This document shows positions 11,943 to 12,152 of a stretch of DNA of 12,152 nt, one piece after another (the stretch's first letter is position 1; each line of letters begins with the position of its first letter). This stretch comes from Clostridia bacterium (lineage in GTDB: Bacteria > Bacillota_A > Clostridia > Oscillospirales > SIG627): the NCBI GenBank assembly GCA_017508505.1, contig JAFVYT010000048.1:1-12152 (forward strand), written 5' to 3'. The notes under the pieces are model-generated. The model did not search any database. It was given only the letters and a program-made list of their open reading frames with translations, and had not been told where the DNA came from. The translations under genes and the position numbers were made by a program.

Positions 11943-11975
11943 GGGGGGATTTGCAGGACTCCGTCCCGCACCCTG

Positions 11976-12027
11976 CCAAGGGGACTTTTTGAAAAAAGTC
12001 CCCTTGGATCCCTCAAAAACGTTTGAG
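11976..12027. repeat. Long perfect hairpin plus small hairpin, dispersed-repeat type
   Basis: CCAAGGGGACTTTTT (11976-11990) and its exact complement (11993-12007) form a 15-bp stem with loop GA. CTCAAA-AACG-TTTGAG (12012-12027) follows. No T-run comes after the long stem, so it is not a standard terminator. I recall near-identical GGGGACTTTTT/AAAAAGTCCCC elements between genes of Oscillospirales genomes. That memory suggests a multi-copy element but is not a search result. Confidence 0.7.
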
Positions 12028-12066
12028 TGGATTTTATCCTTTTCTCTTCAAGAAAGAAAGCAAAAC

Positions 12067-12097
12067 AAAGACCTCACGGTTTCGTGAGGTCTTTTTT
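12067..12097 (+). terminator. Rho-independent terminator
   Basis: A perfect 12-bp stem runs from AAAGACCTCACG (12067-12078) to CGTGAGGTCTTT (12083-12094), with loop GTTT and more T residues on the plus strand. It may end kdgAK transcription, 280 nt after kdgK and beyond the repeats. The minus-strand T-run is weaker (CTTTGTTTTG), so it could also serve a gene coming from the right. Confidence 0.85.
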
Positions 12098-12102
12098 GTT
12101 GA

Positions 12103-12152
12103 AAAACTTGAAAGCTTTTTGGGAGGTTTGGAACCCTTTTTCTCGAAAAAGG
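12103..12152. repeat. Partial inverted copy of the 11976 repeat, cut by the window edge
   Basis: The stretch from ACTTGAAAGC through GGAACCCTTTTT to GAAAAAGG shares order and spacing of blocks with the reverse complement of 11976-12030: ACTCAAACG, TTTTTG, a purine-rich G block, GG..CTTTTT and AAAAAG. It is an imperfect match with at least one indel. The last bases look like the start of a CCTTTTT/AAAAAGG hairpin that continues past the window. Confidence 0.45.

Noticed and set aside
11976..12007. Terminator of kdgK
   Set aside because: The 15-bp stem is followed by GATCCCTC rather than a T-run on either strand, so it was annotated as a repeat hairpin.

Overview
The window reads as chromosomal DNA of an anaerobic, spore-forming Firmicute of class Clostridia, most likely a gut Oscillospirales or Christensenellales type. 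The signs are a SpoIVB sporulation protease, AGGAG-type ribosome binding sites before almost every gene, A/T-rich sigma-A promoters in a G+C-rich background, a preQ1-like leader before a queT gene, and families of intergenic hairpin repeats of a kind I recall from such genomes. The taxonomic call is inference. I see no phage, transposase, CRISPR array, tRNA or rRNA.

Layout, left to right. 1-155: a ladder of five different hairpins and no gene. 156-1334 (minus): spoIVB, divergent from 1529-2074 (plus), a small two-helix membrane protein of unknown function. 2183-3571 (plus): an HtrA/DegP-type membrane serine protease with its own promoter and a strong terminator. 3762-7773 (plus): a two-gene operon with a 1-nt gap. 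It encodes a CDP-glycerol glycerophosphotransferase-like enzyme and a 926-residue protein joining a YidC/Oxa1-like insertase module, seven further membrane helices and an extracellular alkaline-phosphatase/sulfatase domain. A perfect bidirectional terminator then separates it from a leftward operon, 9882-7815 (minus): queT, a Zn-phospholipase-C-like hydrolase and ddl, read from a good promoter through a preQ1-I-like riboswitch. Divergent from it is the kdgA-kdgK operon, 10117-11785 (plus), with a candidate operator on its promoter. 11786-12152 has no gene and is filled with nested hairpins, a repeat element apparently present in two inverted copies, and an intrinsic terminator.

How the parts fit. 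Much of the window concerns the cell envelope: HtrA handles envelope protein quality, Ddl makes the D-Ala-D-Ala end of peptidoglycan, and the 3762-7773 pair looks like a cytosolic plus extracellular enzyme couple for a teichoic-acid-like phosphopolymer. KdgA and KdgK form the lower Entner-Doudoroff branch that feeds pectin- or uronate-derived 2-keto-3-deoxygluconate into pyruvate and glyceraldehyde-3-phosphate. The YidC-phosphatase fusion and its partner are the strongest candidate for an undescribed system. The hairpin arrays at both ends are the most striking non-coding structure.
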